The position numbers and the translations under genes were made by a program. This document shows, in pieces, positions 11,939 to 23,037 of a stretch of DNA of 64,000 nucleotides; the stretch's first letter is position 1; each line of letters starts with the position of its first letter. Below the pieces are notes generated by a model that was given only the letters and a program-made list of their open reading frames with translations, was not told the origin of the DNA and made no database searches. Origin of the DNA: Branchinecta lynchi (taxonomy: Eukaryota > Arthropoda > Branchiopoda > Anostraca > Branchinectidae); contig JAKZAP010000014.1 of assembly GCA_023053575.1 (NCBI GenBank), positions 4,154,001 through 4,218,000 of the forward strand, in the 5' to 3' direction.

Positions 11939-12107
11939 ACGCAAACCAAGATTGGTCAAAGTACAAGCAACTGATACAGGACGCTGTCAGAGAGTACATT
12001 CCTTGTGATTCAACTAACTGTTCCTGCTACACATCTCTCATCGATGAGGATTTGTCCACCTTCAAAGATGGAGTTTATAAAGATATGGTGAACAGAGCCA
12101 AAGAAAA
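11939..12107 (+). CDS. POGLUT1: POGLUT1 exon 2, first allelic version
   Basis: Encodes residues 46-102 (both end codons split), starting DANQDWSKYKQLIQDAVREY. The motif PCDSTNCSCY (Cys68, 73, 75) matches the N-terminal Cys cluster of POGLUT1/Rumi, which forms disulfides in the family (human Cys49, 54, 56). It is followed by the family-typical IDEDLSTFKDGV segment. The acceptor is tttttactatag and the donor is gaaAA|gtaagt, a strong consensus; the exon ends in phase 2. The protein adds O-linked glucose to EGF-like repeats of Notch-type proteins in the ER. The second version at 18379-18547 has the same length and a synonymous GAT/GAC difference. Intron 1 here is 5,246 bp because it holds a 2,988-bp insertion. 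Confidence 0.9.
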
Positions 12108-12167
12108 GTAAGTTTTTCACCTTATATTTTTTTTTTTGAAAGGCCAGATTTGCTGCTCGCGAAAATA

Positions 12168-12340
12168 AACACTGAAAAAAAAAGATCTTGCAGTATTTGC
12201 TACTGGGATTAATACTGTCTCTGAAAAGATAATCTTATCTCTAATTCGGGTTAATCTTATCTCGTTAAAGATAAGATTAATCCCAGTTGCAAATATTGCA
12301 GTTAACTTTAATCCTTACTCGGAGAAACCTTTTACAGTGT
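12168..12340. mobile_element. Small foldback MITE after exon 2, version 1
   Basis: Begins ACACTGAAAAAA and ends CCTTTTACAGTGT. An inner perfect-looking hairpin pairs GGGATTAAT with ATTAATCCC and AAGATAATCTTATC with GATAAGATT. It starts about 60 bp into intron 2. The allelic copy is at 18608-18783. Confidence 0.5.
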
Positions 12341-12599
12341 AATTCCTCCTGTACTTCCCACCGCCGTTCGGACTGGGTGAACACTTTGGTGTTACTGCGG
12401 TGGCTAGGTCCCGAAAGGGTTGTTCTTTAGTTGAATATTGAGTTCAGTTTATTCAATAAACATGCGACAGACAAGGCCGATTTTATTTTCGTCCAGCATC
12501 AATAATTACAAAAAGCACCATAGGCGACATAGAGGCTACAATATATAAAATGGACGGAGCGCTGTAGCTTACGTAGAAAATACAAATACAATAATACAC

Positions 12600-13017
12600 T
12601 ATAGGCGTATTCTCGCCGTTCCCCGGGGACTCCTCGGGGACTCGAAGGGAACGACGAGAATAGAGGGAGTCACTCCACGTGGACTCCGCGTACAGAAACA
12701 GCGAGAACACGGGAATGCTTCCAAAATGGATTTTGTTAGAAAATAAAATATGCAGTTGACGAAATTAGTCTGAATCCACTTAATTTTAGGTTCTGCTTAT
12801 TCTGAATGTTTTCATTTAATTTTACATTGCACCAACACCAGCAAAAACTGATTTCCCTCCGAATCTGAAAGGGAGTCCTTTTTGATGATGGTGATGATAA
12901 TCGGAACATTCCCCGCCCGTGGGGACTTGCGAGAATACGGGGAGTCAGTCCCTGGGACAAACAAAAACGCGGGGACTCCTGGTGGAGTCCTCGGGGAACG
13001 GCGAGAATACGCCTTAT
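12600..13017. mobile_element. Family I MITE, version 1
   Basis: Ends ATAGGCGTATTCTCGCCG and CGGCGAGAATACGCCTTAT, with subterminal GGGGACTCC/GGAGTCCCC inverted motifs repeated several times and a central TTTTTGATGATGGTGATGAT. Non-coding. The frames seen here are the GGGGACTCC motifs translated. Confidence 0.65.
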
Positions 13018-13331
13018 ATGACAATGTCAGCTGTGGCGACGCTTCCGGCTCTTCCGCTAGGTGTACGGCGATTCTTGATCGGTACGTAGTGTTCACAGTA
13101 TTGAGACATACCTTCACTTGGTACCTTCACGTTTGTGCCCTTGGTCATTCCTCCGCATCCCATCTAGGAAGAAGATTTTTAAACCCGATTAGTCCCTTAT
13201 TTTTTTTATTTTTTTTTATCTTGTGCATTTACTACATTATTGAAAGCTCAGTGTATGTTTTCCTTTTTTTTGTCTATACTGCGCTATTTCCCCCTTCTCA
13301 AGCGCGTAAATTAAATTTCGTCATCATCATA

Positions 13332-13795
13332 CAGTAGAGGTATGTGAACACTTTTCTAACTGTTCCACTACCTTGGCTTTCTTACTTGCATATAAAAAAG
13401 TAAAATGGAAAAGAAAAATAACAAACTTGATATCAGCAAACAGCCAACTATTTCAGGGTTATCCTGGCACAAACTTGAAGCAGAAATTCAATTAACTTTC
13501 TTTGATTTTGAATTTATAAAAAAGGTCCTTCCTCTTTTGAAGGCATCTGACGGTTCGGACCGCCATCTTCTCCATTGAAGGTGCGTTCCTCGCGGCAAGC
13601 TTTTCAAATTATAAAAAGCAAACCAGGTGTCAGCTGAGTCACTTTCATGGATGAATTAGCGAACTATTCAAAAAGCGACAAAAGCGTGATTGATTGTTAC
13701 TGTTGTTTTAGGAAAAAATGCCTGGTTTGGGTTTTAGTTTTTGCTTTGGCGATCGTTCACTATCAGCAGACGTTCACATAAGCATACCTCTACTG
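13332..13795. mobile_element. TA-flanked MITE (464 bp), version 1
   Basis: Ends CAGTAGAGGTATGTGAAC and GTTCACATAAGCATACC-TCTACTG, with TA on both sides (13330-13331, 13796-13797). The TA duplication suggests a Tc1/mariner-type MITE. No transposase frame. A shorter relative lies at 206-413. Confidence 0.75.
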
Positions 13796-14356
13796 TATCA
13801 TTGTCATAATCAGCTGTAGACCCGACATTAAAAAAGCTTGTCAGATGATAGTAAAAGGTTATGGTCATAAGGAGCGGGCAAAAGCTCAGGAGCGGCTAAA
13901 CAAAGTTCAGGAGCTCAGGAGCGGCTAACCAAAGCCGAGTGATATTTTCTTGTTTTTTTTTTGTTTTTTTTGTGTTAGTTTGTTATTTAGTATAGTGAAG
14001 CAACGCAAATTAGCTGTCATCTACGATGTTGTTTAAATAAACCTATATCTCTCTCTCTCTCTCTAAAACGGTCACGAGGCGAAAAATAGGTATCGGTTCT
14101 GCACTGGACCTGATTGGCATAACCCTTGCCGCGGTTGATAGCACTTTCAAAGAATGTAAAACCTCATCATCCAAATTGTCAAGCCATTGGTTGTGACGTT
14201 GGCGTCGTCCTGTTTCGGCCTTCACCCCCCCCCCACATCCTGCGTAGAGGAAATTCGAGCTGCGTGGTCTAGCTGTGAATTGCTCTTGTCGCGACGCCGT
14301 CCATATTCTCAGGGTTACTACAGGTGTTCCGCGACAATCCCGGGTTGCAATTCTAG

Positions 14357-14610
14357 GAGCGTGTTCCACCCTACTTACCGTAGTTACTACACGTGACGTC
14401 ACGAATTCTGGGTTTTTGCCGTCAAGGCTGGAACGACTTAACGGGCGATTCCGACCAATCACGTTACAGAGATGCGTAGTTACTACGCTTACTACGCTCC
14501 CGAGCATGGTAAGCAAATAGTAACTATTAGTTACTATTTCCAGAAGGTTGGAACGGTCAGCGTAGTAACTTTTCGTGAGGATGGAACGGAAATAGTAACG
14601 AATAGTAACT
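14357..14610. mobile_element. Family C MITE, version 1, cut by the gap
   Basis: Left terminus GAGCGTGTTCCACCCT and the body of the element, ending at the N gap about 25 bp before the expected right terminus. It lacks about 25 bp present in version 2. Confidence 0.75.
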
Positions 14611-14710
14611 NNNNNNNNNNNNNNNNNNNNNNNNNNNNNNNNNNNNNNNNNNNNNNNNNNNNNNNNNNNNNNNNNNNNNNNNNNNNNNNNNNNNNNNNNN
14701 NNNNNNNNNN
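14611..14710. other. Assembly gap (100 N)
   Basis: Exactly 100 undetermined bases, the usual placeholder for a gap of unknown size. The left edge cuts a family C element. The right edge starts with a sequence that also occurs at 4474. The gap joins the end of one version of the locus to the beginning of the other. Confidence 0.99.
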
Positions 14711-14934
14711 GTTAAGCTCTATGTTTATTGAATGTTGGCGCTAGATTTGAATTCTAATGTGGTAGTGGTTTATTTTAGTGGTTTGTTAAGTGAACTTAAG
14801 AATTTTCGGGTGTTCAGGACTGAACGTTAACAGATTAGGTAACTGAAAAGAGCCTGGACAGTTACAGAGTTCAGGCAATTACACCAAATCATGAGAACTG
14901 TGCCGAAAATTTGGATTAACGGAAATAATACAGA

Positions 14935-15172
14935 ATAAATAAGCATTCAAATCTTCCATTATTTATTGTAGGTTTGTTTTCTTCCCACAGCCTGACCAGG
15001 ACCCTTGCCAAGAAGCAGCTTCTTGGCAAGGGTCCTGGTCAGGCTGTCGGAAGAAAACAAACCTGGAAATTCATTATTTGAAAATCCACTATAGTGAATA
15101 GCGGAACAACAAAGTAAAGTATTTTCAGCGGGTATTTAAGCCAATTTAAGTGAATAAGTGATGGGTAACTAG
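14935..15172. mobile_element. Element E1, version 2
   Basis: Allelic counterpart of 4700-4946, with the same perfect palindrome around 14990-15048. Its presence in both versions shows this insertion is older than the hAT-like one about 140 bp to its right in version 1. Confidence 0.5.
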
Positions 15173-15265
15173 ATTGTCCTATCCCAGCCCTTTTCTTAAT
15201 CTTTAATGGTATCATCAGTGGTGTTTTATCTTTGGCACCAGTAAATTTTTCAAGGGAGGTTCAGG

Positions 15266-15519
15266 TACTATTTTTCGTCAAAATAGTTAATTGTTTTGAT
15301 GAAAACAGTTGTTTTATGAAAATAAATTGATCTTTAGTCGAAGCAGTCGTTTTTTTCTGAAAATTAGTCAATTTTTTTTAAATTTTTTTTTTTTCATGAA
15401 AATAGTTTTTTTTTCTGCAAAAGTTATAGTTTTTTCTGCAAAAACAGTCGGTAAAAGTTACCAGCAAGTTGGTACATGTCCCCCCTTCCCCCCAAACAGT
15501 TTGGCTAGTAACGCCTCTG
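15266..15519. repeat. Family F copy upstream of exon 1, version 2
   Basis: Counterpart of 5865-6117, with the same right end and tandem core. Confidence 0.5.
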
Positions 15520-15978
15520 TTCCCCTGAGTAGTGTCATCTTCTACTCATGTGAAAATGATTTCACATTCTTTGATCTATAATATCTTCGAGAAAAAAACA
15601 GTGCTAGATATGTCATCACAGTAGAGAATGGCATGTTTCTGAGTAGAAAAACACACGGACAATGGGATATAGCATGTCAGAGTTGTGAACCAAATTACAA
15701 ACCAGGAACTGTTGCAGTTGCTGTTGCTAATGAATGAATGAACTTCATGAACTTCACACTAACGTCCATGGAGAGAACCAAAATAGGCCTTATGTCTATT
15801 GATGATTATTTTATTTGTTTCAAAGTATAGCCAATTGGGGGCTGTGTTCCGATAAATCAACTGTAACCTTACTGTATTTCTTTTCCTCGACTTTGCAGTT
15901 AGCCTACTGGGTAACATCCTGGTAGCATCTGGTCACCATAAACTATGAGTAGTAACGCCAACAACATTTTTTTTTCAG

Positions 15979-16114
15979 ATGTCAATACGAAGCTGCTTGA
16001 TTGTCAGCTTCTGTTGCCTTTCCGGCAGTGCATCTGAAGAAGCATGTTTAAAAGAGTCGGAAGGAACAAGTTGCGATGCATCAAAGGCAGGCTCAAGCAA
16101 TAGGTACTCCATAG
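15979..16114 (+). CDS. POGLUT1: POGLUT1 exon 1, second allelic version
   Basis: Same 136-bp exon as at 6557-6692, with the same acceptor-like tract and the same CATAG|gtttgt donor. Two amino-acid changes are visible, I9V and V16G, both in the signal peptide. Intron 1 of this version (16115-18378, 2,264 bp) lacks the 2,988-bp insertion of the first version. The exon sits in the block that restarts right after the 100-N gap, so it is probably the other haplotype and not a second exon of the same transcript. Confidence 0.8.
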
Positions 16115-16939
16115 GTTTGTCTTCGATTCTGTATCAGTAACAACATTGTCCTATTACCACTGTTTTATTCTGCCGTGCTAATCGGCAACATACTCTTCAA
16201 AGTTTTTTTAAACACTTATCTTCCGTCTCTGAATCTTCATGCGATTAAGATTGTTCAGATAGGTTTAATAAGCTGAATAGCAACCTCTTATCAGTGCTGC
16301 GATCGGTGTTGCCACGCTGATGCAGTTTTTCAAGTTTCTAAAGATCAGAAAATGTGTCCTTAGCCTACTACTTGAAGTACACGAGTACAATTTGACGCCC
16401 ATTATACTGTAAAAAGTTTTAGATCCACGGACGGACAGCATTGGTCCTCGAAAAATAAGGAGTCATAACGGAACAAAATATGTTCTTTTGAAGAAAAGTT
16501 GTTTCTTCAGCTTCTAACAAAGTAAAACTTTAGTGCTTCCCGTGGCAACTCTGACGACGCTGCTCTTTTCCTCGGCCCGCTGGTGGAACTAACCAAGCGA
16601 TCTGATTGGCCCTGCATAAACGGGAATAGAATGCGAGTCTATTCTCCTAATTCACCTTATTACGGCGCGCTCCGAGGAAAAGAGGAATCTGTGTTTCCTC
16701 AACCGTCCCATTTTGTTTCTATTTCTTCCACTAGAGTCTTCCGTTATTTTGTCAAAACCAGACTGCCAGCCTACCAGACCAGCTGTTCCATCGCGGTTAT
16801 TAATGAAGAAGGGTACGAATAACCTCAAATAACGTCTGGACTTGTTTGTATATACTCTCCAGCTTTTTGCGTTGTAGCTTCATGAAGACAACTCGCTGTG
16901 TTTATACATTTTGTTTAATAAATTCAGTAAAAATCAGGT

Positions 16940-18195
16940 ACCGATTCGGTCACTTTTACCAGGTGCGCCCCCCCCCCCCCCAATGAAGAACGGCTCGGGA
17001 CGCCCCTGGTGGGGGGGGGGAGCTGGAGGGGGGTCCGGAATTCCGGTGATTGTAGGTTTGTACCTCCAGATGTGCTAGGACGATGAAACTTGGCTTGAAC
17101 ATTTGAGACTTGACAAGATTGGTTAAGAAATTGTCACTTTTCAGATTCGACCATCCCTTAAAGGACCTGTCTTACCGATAATACTAATGCAACCTACTTC
17201 CATAATCAATCCATATATTTTTAAACCCATAGACCCCAATTTCGTACCGTACATGCATTCTAACCCCTTTAACAAAACCACGCTGATTTTTCTCACTTAC
17301 TGTGTTTTGCTACCTTCGTTGTGTATCACGCTGTCGACGGGTGTCTGCGAGAAGTTTTTCTGTCACAAAACCGGTTATGTAAATTGTTTCCCTGTTTTCG
17401 CTCCAAGTCAACGGGTCTCGGAAAAGGCTTAAAACAGCCAAAACCGTAGTTTATTTGTTAAAAGCACTGCATAGTTTTAAAGTATTCAAATATTTCAAAA
17501 TATCGTAAGTTGAAGAGTAAATAGTAGGCTACGAGGGTTCCTTTAAAGTACTCATCTTAACCGCAAAGTACCCAAAAAATACTTTTAAGCTACATATACA
17601 TTTTCATGATCCCCATGAGCCCATGATCATTTTTACCTCAGGTTTTGCACAGAAAATTAATGTCTAGCTCCATTGAAGTTCGCATCTTAACCACAAAGTG
17701 GAAACATTTTTTTTTTTTACCAAACGATACATTTAAAACGATGTTTAAATATGAACTTCTAGCACCCCCTAACTGCGCATCTCAACCGGAAAGCCGAAAA
17801 ATACTTTTACTAAACGATATGCTATATATTCCTGATTCCCAAGTGCACATGATCGTTTTTGCCTTAAGAGTTTTACTTACAAAGGAATCCCTTAAAGTAC
17901 AAACACACTTTTGAGCAAAATACACATTTTCAGGATCTCTGGAAGCCTATGGGACCATCATTTTTGCTTTAAGAGTTTTGATTACGGATGAATTTCTAGC
18001 GCGCCTGAAGTGCGCATCATCACAGCCAAGTGCAAAAATGATTAATCTTTACCAAACAATACATTTTCGTGATTTCCAAGGGTCCATCTCAAGGGCTTTG
18101 CTCACGAATGGTCACAACAAACCCTCTTAGTGGCAAATTCCTACGTTCCTCTTTTGACCCAGGCTTGAAAGTCTCATATTAGCTTGGAGCTCTTG
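16940..18195 (-). mobile_element. Family A fragment A2, version 2
   Basis: Allelic counterpart of 10505-11755, with the same truncation point and the same GGAGCTCTTG terminus. Confidence 0.65.
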
Positions 18196-18378
18196 TTTTC
18201 TCTTTCTTCCTCTAAAGTCTTATATAGGTGTGTATGGTCTTACATAGGTGGGCAAGTCAGTAAATGCCTGTCGTCGCTTTCTGTTCAATGAGAGGCCAAG
18301 ATCAAATCTTAGTGTAAGCCATTATATATAGGCCTAGCCACGGCATCCTTGTATAGCTTATATATCTTTTTACTATAG

Positions 18379-18547
18379 ACGCAAACCAAGATTGGTCAAA
18401 GTACAAGCAACTGATACAGGACGCTGTCAGAGAGTACATTCCTTGTGATTCAACTAACTGTTCCTGCTACACATCTCTCATCGATGAGGATTTGTCCACC
18501 TTCAAAGATGGAGTTTATAAAGACATGGTGAACAGAGCCAAAGAAAA
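18379..18547 (+). CDS. POGLUT1: POGLUT1 exon 2, second allelic version
   Basis: 169 bp with the same splice sites, phases and encoded peptide as 11939-12107 (one synonymous difference noticed, GAT to GAC). This is the version physically joined to exon 3: intron 2 runs from 18548 to 23037 (4,490 bp) without a gap. If the duplication is an assembly artefact, the correct gene model uses exons 15979-16114 and 18379-18547 and drops the first pair. Confidence 0.9.
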
Positions 18548-18607
18548 GTAAGTTTTTCACCTAATATTTTTTTTTGTTTAAAGGCCAGATTTGCTGCTCG
18601 TGAAAAT

Positions 18608-18783
18608 AAACACTGAAATAAAAAATTATCTTGCAGTATTTCCTACTGGGATTAATACTGTCTCTGAAAAGATAATCTTATCTCTAATTCGGGTTAATCT
18701 TATCTCGTTAAAGATAAGATTAATCCCAGTTGCAAATATTGCAGTTAACTTTAATCCTTACTCGGAGAAACCTTTTACAGTGT
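18608..18783. mobile_element. Small foldback MITE after exon 2, version 2
   Basis: Counterpart of 12168-12340, with the same hairpin arms and the ACAGTGT end. Confidence 0.5.
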
Positions 18784-19042
18784 AATTCCTCCTGTACTTC
18801 CCACCGCCGTTCGGACTGGGTGAACACTTTGGTGTTACTGCGGTGGCTAGGTCCCGAAAGGGTTGTTCTTTAGTTGAATATTGAGTTCAGTTTATTCAAT
18901 AAACATGCGACAGACAAGGCCGATTTTATTTTCGTCCAGCATCAATAATTACAAAAAGCACCATAGGCGACATAGAGGCTACAATATATAAAATGGACGG
19001 AGCGCTGTAGCTTACGTAGAAAATACAAATACAATAATACAC

Positions 19043-19460
19043 TATAGGCGTATTCTCGCCGTTCCCCGGGGACTCCTCGGGGAATCGAAGGGAACGACGA
19101 GAATAGAGGAAGTCACTCCACGCGGACTCCGCGTACAGAAACAGCGAGAACACGGGAATGCTTCCAAAATTGATTTTGTTAGAAAATAAAATATGCAGTT
19201 GACGAAATTAGTCTGAATCCACTTAATTTTAGGTTCTGCTTATTCTGAATGTTTTCATTTAATTTTACATTGCACCAACACCAGCAAAAATTGATTCCCC
19301 TCCGAATCTGAAAGGGAGTCCTTTTTAATGATGGTGATGATAATCGGAACATTCCCCGCCCGTGGCGACTTGCGAGAATACGGGGATTCAGTCCCTGGGA
19401 CAAACAAAAACGCGGGGACTCCTGGTGGAGTCCTCGGGAAACGGCGAGAATACGCCTTAT
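19043..19460. mobile_element. Family I MITE, version 2
   Basis: Allelic counterpart of 12600-13017, with the same termini. Confidence 0.65.
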
Positions 19461-19775
19461 ATGACAATGTCAGCTGTGGCGACGCTTCCGGCTCTTCCGC
19501 TAGGTGTACGTCGATTCTTGATCGGTAGGTAGTGTTCACAGTATTGAGACATACCTTCACTTGGTACCTTCACGTTTGTGCCCTTGGTCATTCCTCCGCA
19601 TCCCATCTAGGAAGAAGATTTTTTAGACCCGATTAGTCCCTTATCTTTTTTTTTATTTTTTATCTTGTGCATTTACTACATTTTTGAAAGCTCAGTGTAT
19701 TTTTTCCTTTTCTTTGGCTATACTGCGCTATTTCCCCCTTCTTAAGAGCGTAAATTAAATTTCGTCATCATCATA

Positions 19776-20239
19776 CAGTAGAGGTATATGAACACTTTTT
19801 TAACTGTTCCACTACCTTGGCTTTCTTACTTGCATATAAAAAAGTAAAATGGAAAAGAAAAATAACAAAATTGATATCAGCAAACAGCCAACTATTTCAG
19901 GGTTATCCTGGCACAAACTTGAAGCAGAAATTCAATTAACTTTCTTTGATTTTGAATTTATTAAAAAGGTCCTTCCTCTTTTGAAGGCATCTGACGGTTC
20001 GGACCGCCATCTTCTCCATTGAAAGTGCGTTCCTCGTGGCAAACTTTTCTAATTATAAAAAGCAAACCAGGTGTCAGCTGAGTCACTTTCATGGATGAAT
20101 TAGCGAACTATTCAAAATGCGACAAAAGCGTGATTGATTATTACTGGTGTTTTAGGAAAAAATGCCTGGTTTGGGTTTTAGTTTTTGCTTTGGCGATCGT
20201 TCACTATCAGCAGACGTTCAAATAAGCATACCTCTACTG
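19776..20239. mobile_element. TA-flanked MITE (464 bp), version 2
   Basis: Allelic counterpart of 13332-13795, with the same length and the same TA flanks. Confidence 0.75.
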
Positions 20240-20805
20240 TATCATTGTCATAATCAGCTGTAGACCCGACATTAAAAAAGCTTGTCAGATGATAGCAAAA
20301 GTTATGGTCATAAGGAGCGGGCAAAAGCTCAGGAGCGGCTAAACAAAGTTCAGGAGCTCAGGAGCGGCTAAACAAAGCCGAGTGATATTTTCTTGTTTTT
20401 TTTTTGTTTTTTTGTGTTAGTTTGTTATTTAGTATAGTGAAGCAACGCAAATTAGCTGTCATCTACGATGTTGTTTAAATAAGCCTATATGTCTATCTCT
20501 CTCTCTAAAACGGTCACGAGGCGAAAAATAGGTACCGGTTCTGCCCTGGACCTGATTGGCATAACCCTTGCCGCGGTTGATAGCACTTTCAAAGAATATA
20601 AAACCTCATCATCCAAATTGTCAAGCTATTGGGTGTGACGTTGGCGTCGTTCTTTTTCGGCCTTCACCCCCCCCCCCTCCCTCACATCCTGCGTAGAGGA
20701 AATGCGGGTTGCGTGCTCTAGCTGTGAATTGCTCTTGTTGGGACGCCGTACATATTCTCAGGGTCACTACAGGTGTCCCGCGACAATCCCGGGTTGCAAT
20801 TCTAG

Positions 20806-21110
20806 GAGCGTGTTCCACCCTACTTACCGTAGTTACTACGCATGACGTCACGAATTCTGGCTTTTTGCCGTCAAGGCTGGAACGACTTAAGTATTTTCCA
20901 GCAGGATATCATGCCACGGGCGATTCCGACCTATCACGTTACAGAGATGCCTAGTTACTACGCTTACGATGCTCCCGAGCATGGTAAGCAAATAGTAACT
21001 ATTAGTTACTATTTCGAGAAGGTTGGAACGGTCAGCGTAGTAACTTTTCGTGAGGATGGAACGGAAATAGTAAATAATAGTAACTATTCTCAGAAGGGTG
21101 GAACAAGCTC
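20806..21110. mobile_element. Family C MITE (305 bp), complete copy in version 2
   Basis: Terminal inverted repeats GAGCGTGTTCCACCCT (left) and AGGGTGGAACAAGCTC (right), flanked by TAG on both sides. Subterminal GTAGTTACTACG motifs and their complements recur inside. No coding capacity. The matching copy C3 at 23997-24301 has exactly the same length. Confidence 0.75.
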
Positions 21111-21444
21111 TAGATGACTGATTAATCAGAGTAACAACAAATCGACTATCTCAGATCATACAAAACGACAATCCAACGATCTTGCTCCGTTGCAAGATTC
21201 CCAAATCGACGATTCAAGAACGAATCCGAATTGTCAGAGAAAATAATTTTTCATGATCCGGACTGAAAGGGAAAACGCATTTTGGAGAATCCGGATTGTG
21301 AATCGACAATCTGGATTGTCACGGAAAACGCCTTACGACAGCCGAGTGTGAAAACATAAAGTTTAGATATATCCAAATACAAGATACACATAAAAGCTGT
21401 CTTTTCATTAAACTTTGACATGTGTTCGGCAGGGGTAGCAGTAG

Positions 21445-21708
21445 GCAGGGGCGTCACGACTGGGGGGGGGGGGACCTCCCCCCCAATGATGTCGCCAGTT
21501 GATACAAATTAACCGAGTTGGCGCGAAGCGCCGCTATTTTTCGTCAAAACAGTTGATTTTTTTCATGAAAACAGTCGGTTTTTCTTAAAATTGGTCTATT
21601 TTTCGTCAAAATGGTCGTTTTTTCTCAAAATCAGTCGTTTTTTCTGCAAAAAAAGTCGGTAAATGCCTCGCCCCCCCCCCCAAACATTTTGGCTAGTAAC
21701 GCCTCTGC
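21445..21708. mobile_element. Family F element F2 (intron 2)
   Basis: Ends GCAGGGGCGTCACGACTGG and GGCTAGTAACGCCTCTGC, with the same CGTCAAAACAGTTGA / ATGAAAACAGTCGG tandem core and the shared GAGTTGGCGCGAAGCGCCGC hairpin. Confidence 0.6.
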
Positions 21709-21764
21709 CCGTAGGTAGTGGTAGCTATAGTAAGTCGATGGGGATCCTACCAGATACATATCAG

Positions 21765-22830
21765 TTGCGTCGTTGCAGATACCATGGTAACTGGATCTGC
21801 AATTAGTTGCAGATTATGCAAGCAGTTACCGTGGTATCTGATACCACGGTTGCTCTGCAAAAACGAAATTCAAAGTAATTCCTAAAGAAAAACTGATATC
21901 CAGTCATATCATTAAAGTTCAATGGGCATATCAAACTACCCCAATCCCACTCTGTAACAACCTAGGATTAATGCTTACCCCCTAGCTCAGCAGCTTTTTC
22001 AACAGTTTCCTCTCTGTGATATTTCAAAGCGTAATTTTTGGGGCCAGAAAATGCTCAATTGACTAGCTTGGACAAAGATACAAGTGATGTTTCTTATAAC
22101 ACTTAGTTGATCTGTATTTTATGCATAAATCAGCTTGTCTAATTCAGACTTGAATAGGCTATTTGTTTTTGAAGGATTTTTCTAGCTATGTTATTTTTTT
22201 TAAACTTATTGCATATTTTGGTACATTTTATAAACCAAGTTAATCAAGCTTCACAACACTATTCTACAAAGAAAAACTTTTAATATGCACTTAAAACATG
22301 GAACTTCTGGTGAAGCACTAGAACAATCAGGTAAACTGCATCTGCGGCTTGACTTCTTGGTGACATCTGAAATATATCCTTTTCTATCAAGTCTGGTAGT
22401 TTTTGAATTTCCTGCCACGATATCCCAGCTCCTAAGATTTGGATCGCCGAAATGCCAGAGAGGTAAAGACAAGGGATAACAAGAAAACGGCCGATTTTCG
22501 TGGCGCCTTCTAAAGGAAGTCGGAGTGGTTTATTTGTGAAGCATTTAATACAAAATAAAGCATTAGAAGTGTCCATTGTGCTTTAAGTTCCAAACTTCTT
22601 TCTCAACAATTTGACAAAATCCTAGTCTCTGTTGTTGGTAATGATGAAAGTGAGATAACTTTTTCAGATATCTCGATCAGTTATCACGGTCGAACGGTGG
22701 TATCTGAGTATCAGATACCACGATAACTCCAAAACGCCTTTTGACCGTGGTATCAGATCAGATACCACGGTATCTGCGAAAACGACTTTAAACCGTTGTA
22801 TCAGGTACCATGGTATCTGCAGAAACGTAT
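21765..22830. repeat. Clusters of palindromic GATACCACGGTATC motifs bracketing 0.8 kb
   Basis: Left cluster 21765-21856 (GCAGATACCATGGTAAC, ACCGTGGTATCTGATACC-ACGG) and right cluster about 22665-22826 (GGTGGTATCTGAG, AGATACCACGGTATCTGCG). Similar CTGCAAAAACGAAA / CTGCGAAAACGACTT edges follow motifs in both. They may be the multi-repeat termini of a DNA transposon whose interior (21860-22660) holds only an unrecognised 98-codon minus-strand frame at 22280-22576. Confidence 0.4.
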
Positions 22831-22925
22831 TCATTCATTCATTTCTTCATTCATTTATTCTTACAACACAAACACACAACACAAATATAAGGCAAGAAAC
22901 AAGACCCCCTGAAGCTGTCTTGGTG
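22830..22925 (-). repeat. LINE/SINE-like 3' tail
   Basis: On the minus strand a GTGTTGTGTGTTTGTGTTG stretch leads to AAGAATAAATGAATGAAGAA and further ATGAATGA repeats. This looks like the 3' tail of a 5'-truncated retrotransposon. No coding part remains. Confidence 0.4.
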
Positions 22926-23037
22926 GGGACTATCTTGTGGGGGGTAACTATTATTTTTTGCTTTGTAAGTAGGCGACGTTTTTGTCAAATTATCACGTTC
23001 CGGAAGATGTCGTATCAAACGCTCGGTTTTTTTTCAG

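Larger units (their letters stand above)
4474..14610. repeat. Duplicated block, version 1 (10,137 bp)
   Basis: Collinear with 14711-21085. The shared order is: palindromic element E1, family F repeat, POGLUT1 exon 1, truncated family A copy, exon 2, small intronic MITE, family I MITE, TA-MITE, and the left part of a family C element. Mismatches are sparse. Two large insertions (4956-5773 plus its duplicated target, and the 2,988-bp element at 6784-9771) account for nearly all the length difference. Confidence 0.95.
14711..21085. repeat. Duplicated block, version 2 (6,375 bp)
   Basis: Second version of 4474-14610, starting at the first base after the N gap. It lacks the two large insertions and preserves both empty target sites (15176-15183 and the T7 run at 16203-16209). 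It carries small differences of its own, for example about 25 extra bases near 20890. The sequence then continues uniquely to exon 3. Confidence 0.95.
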
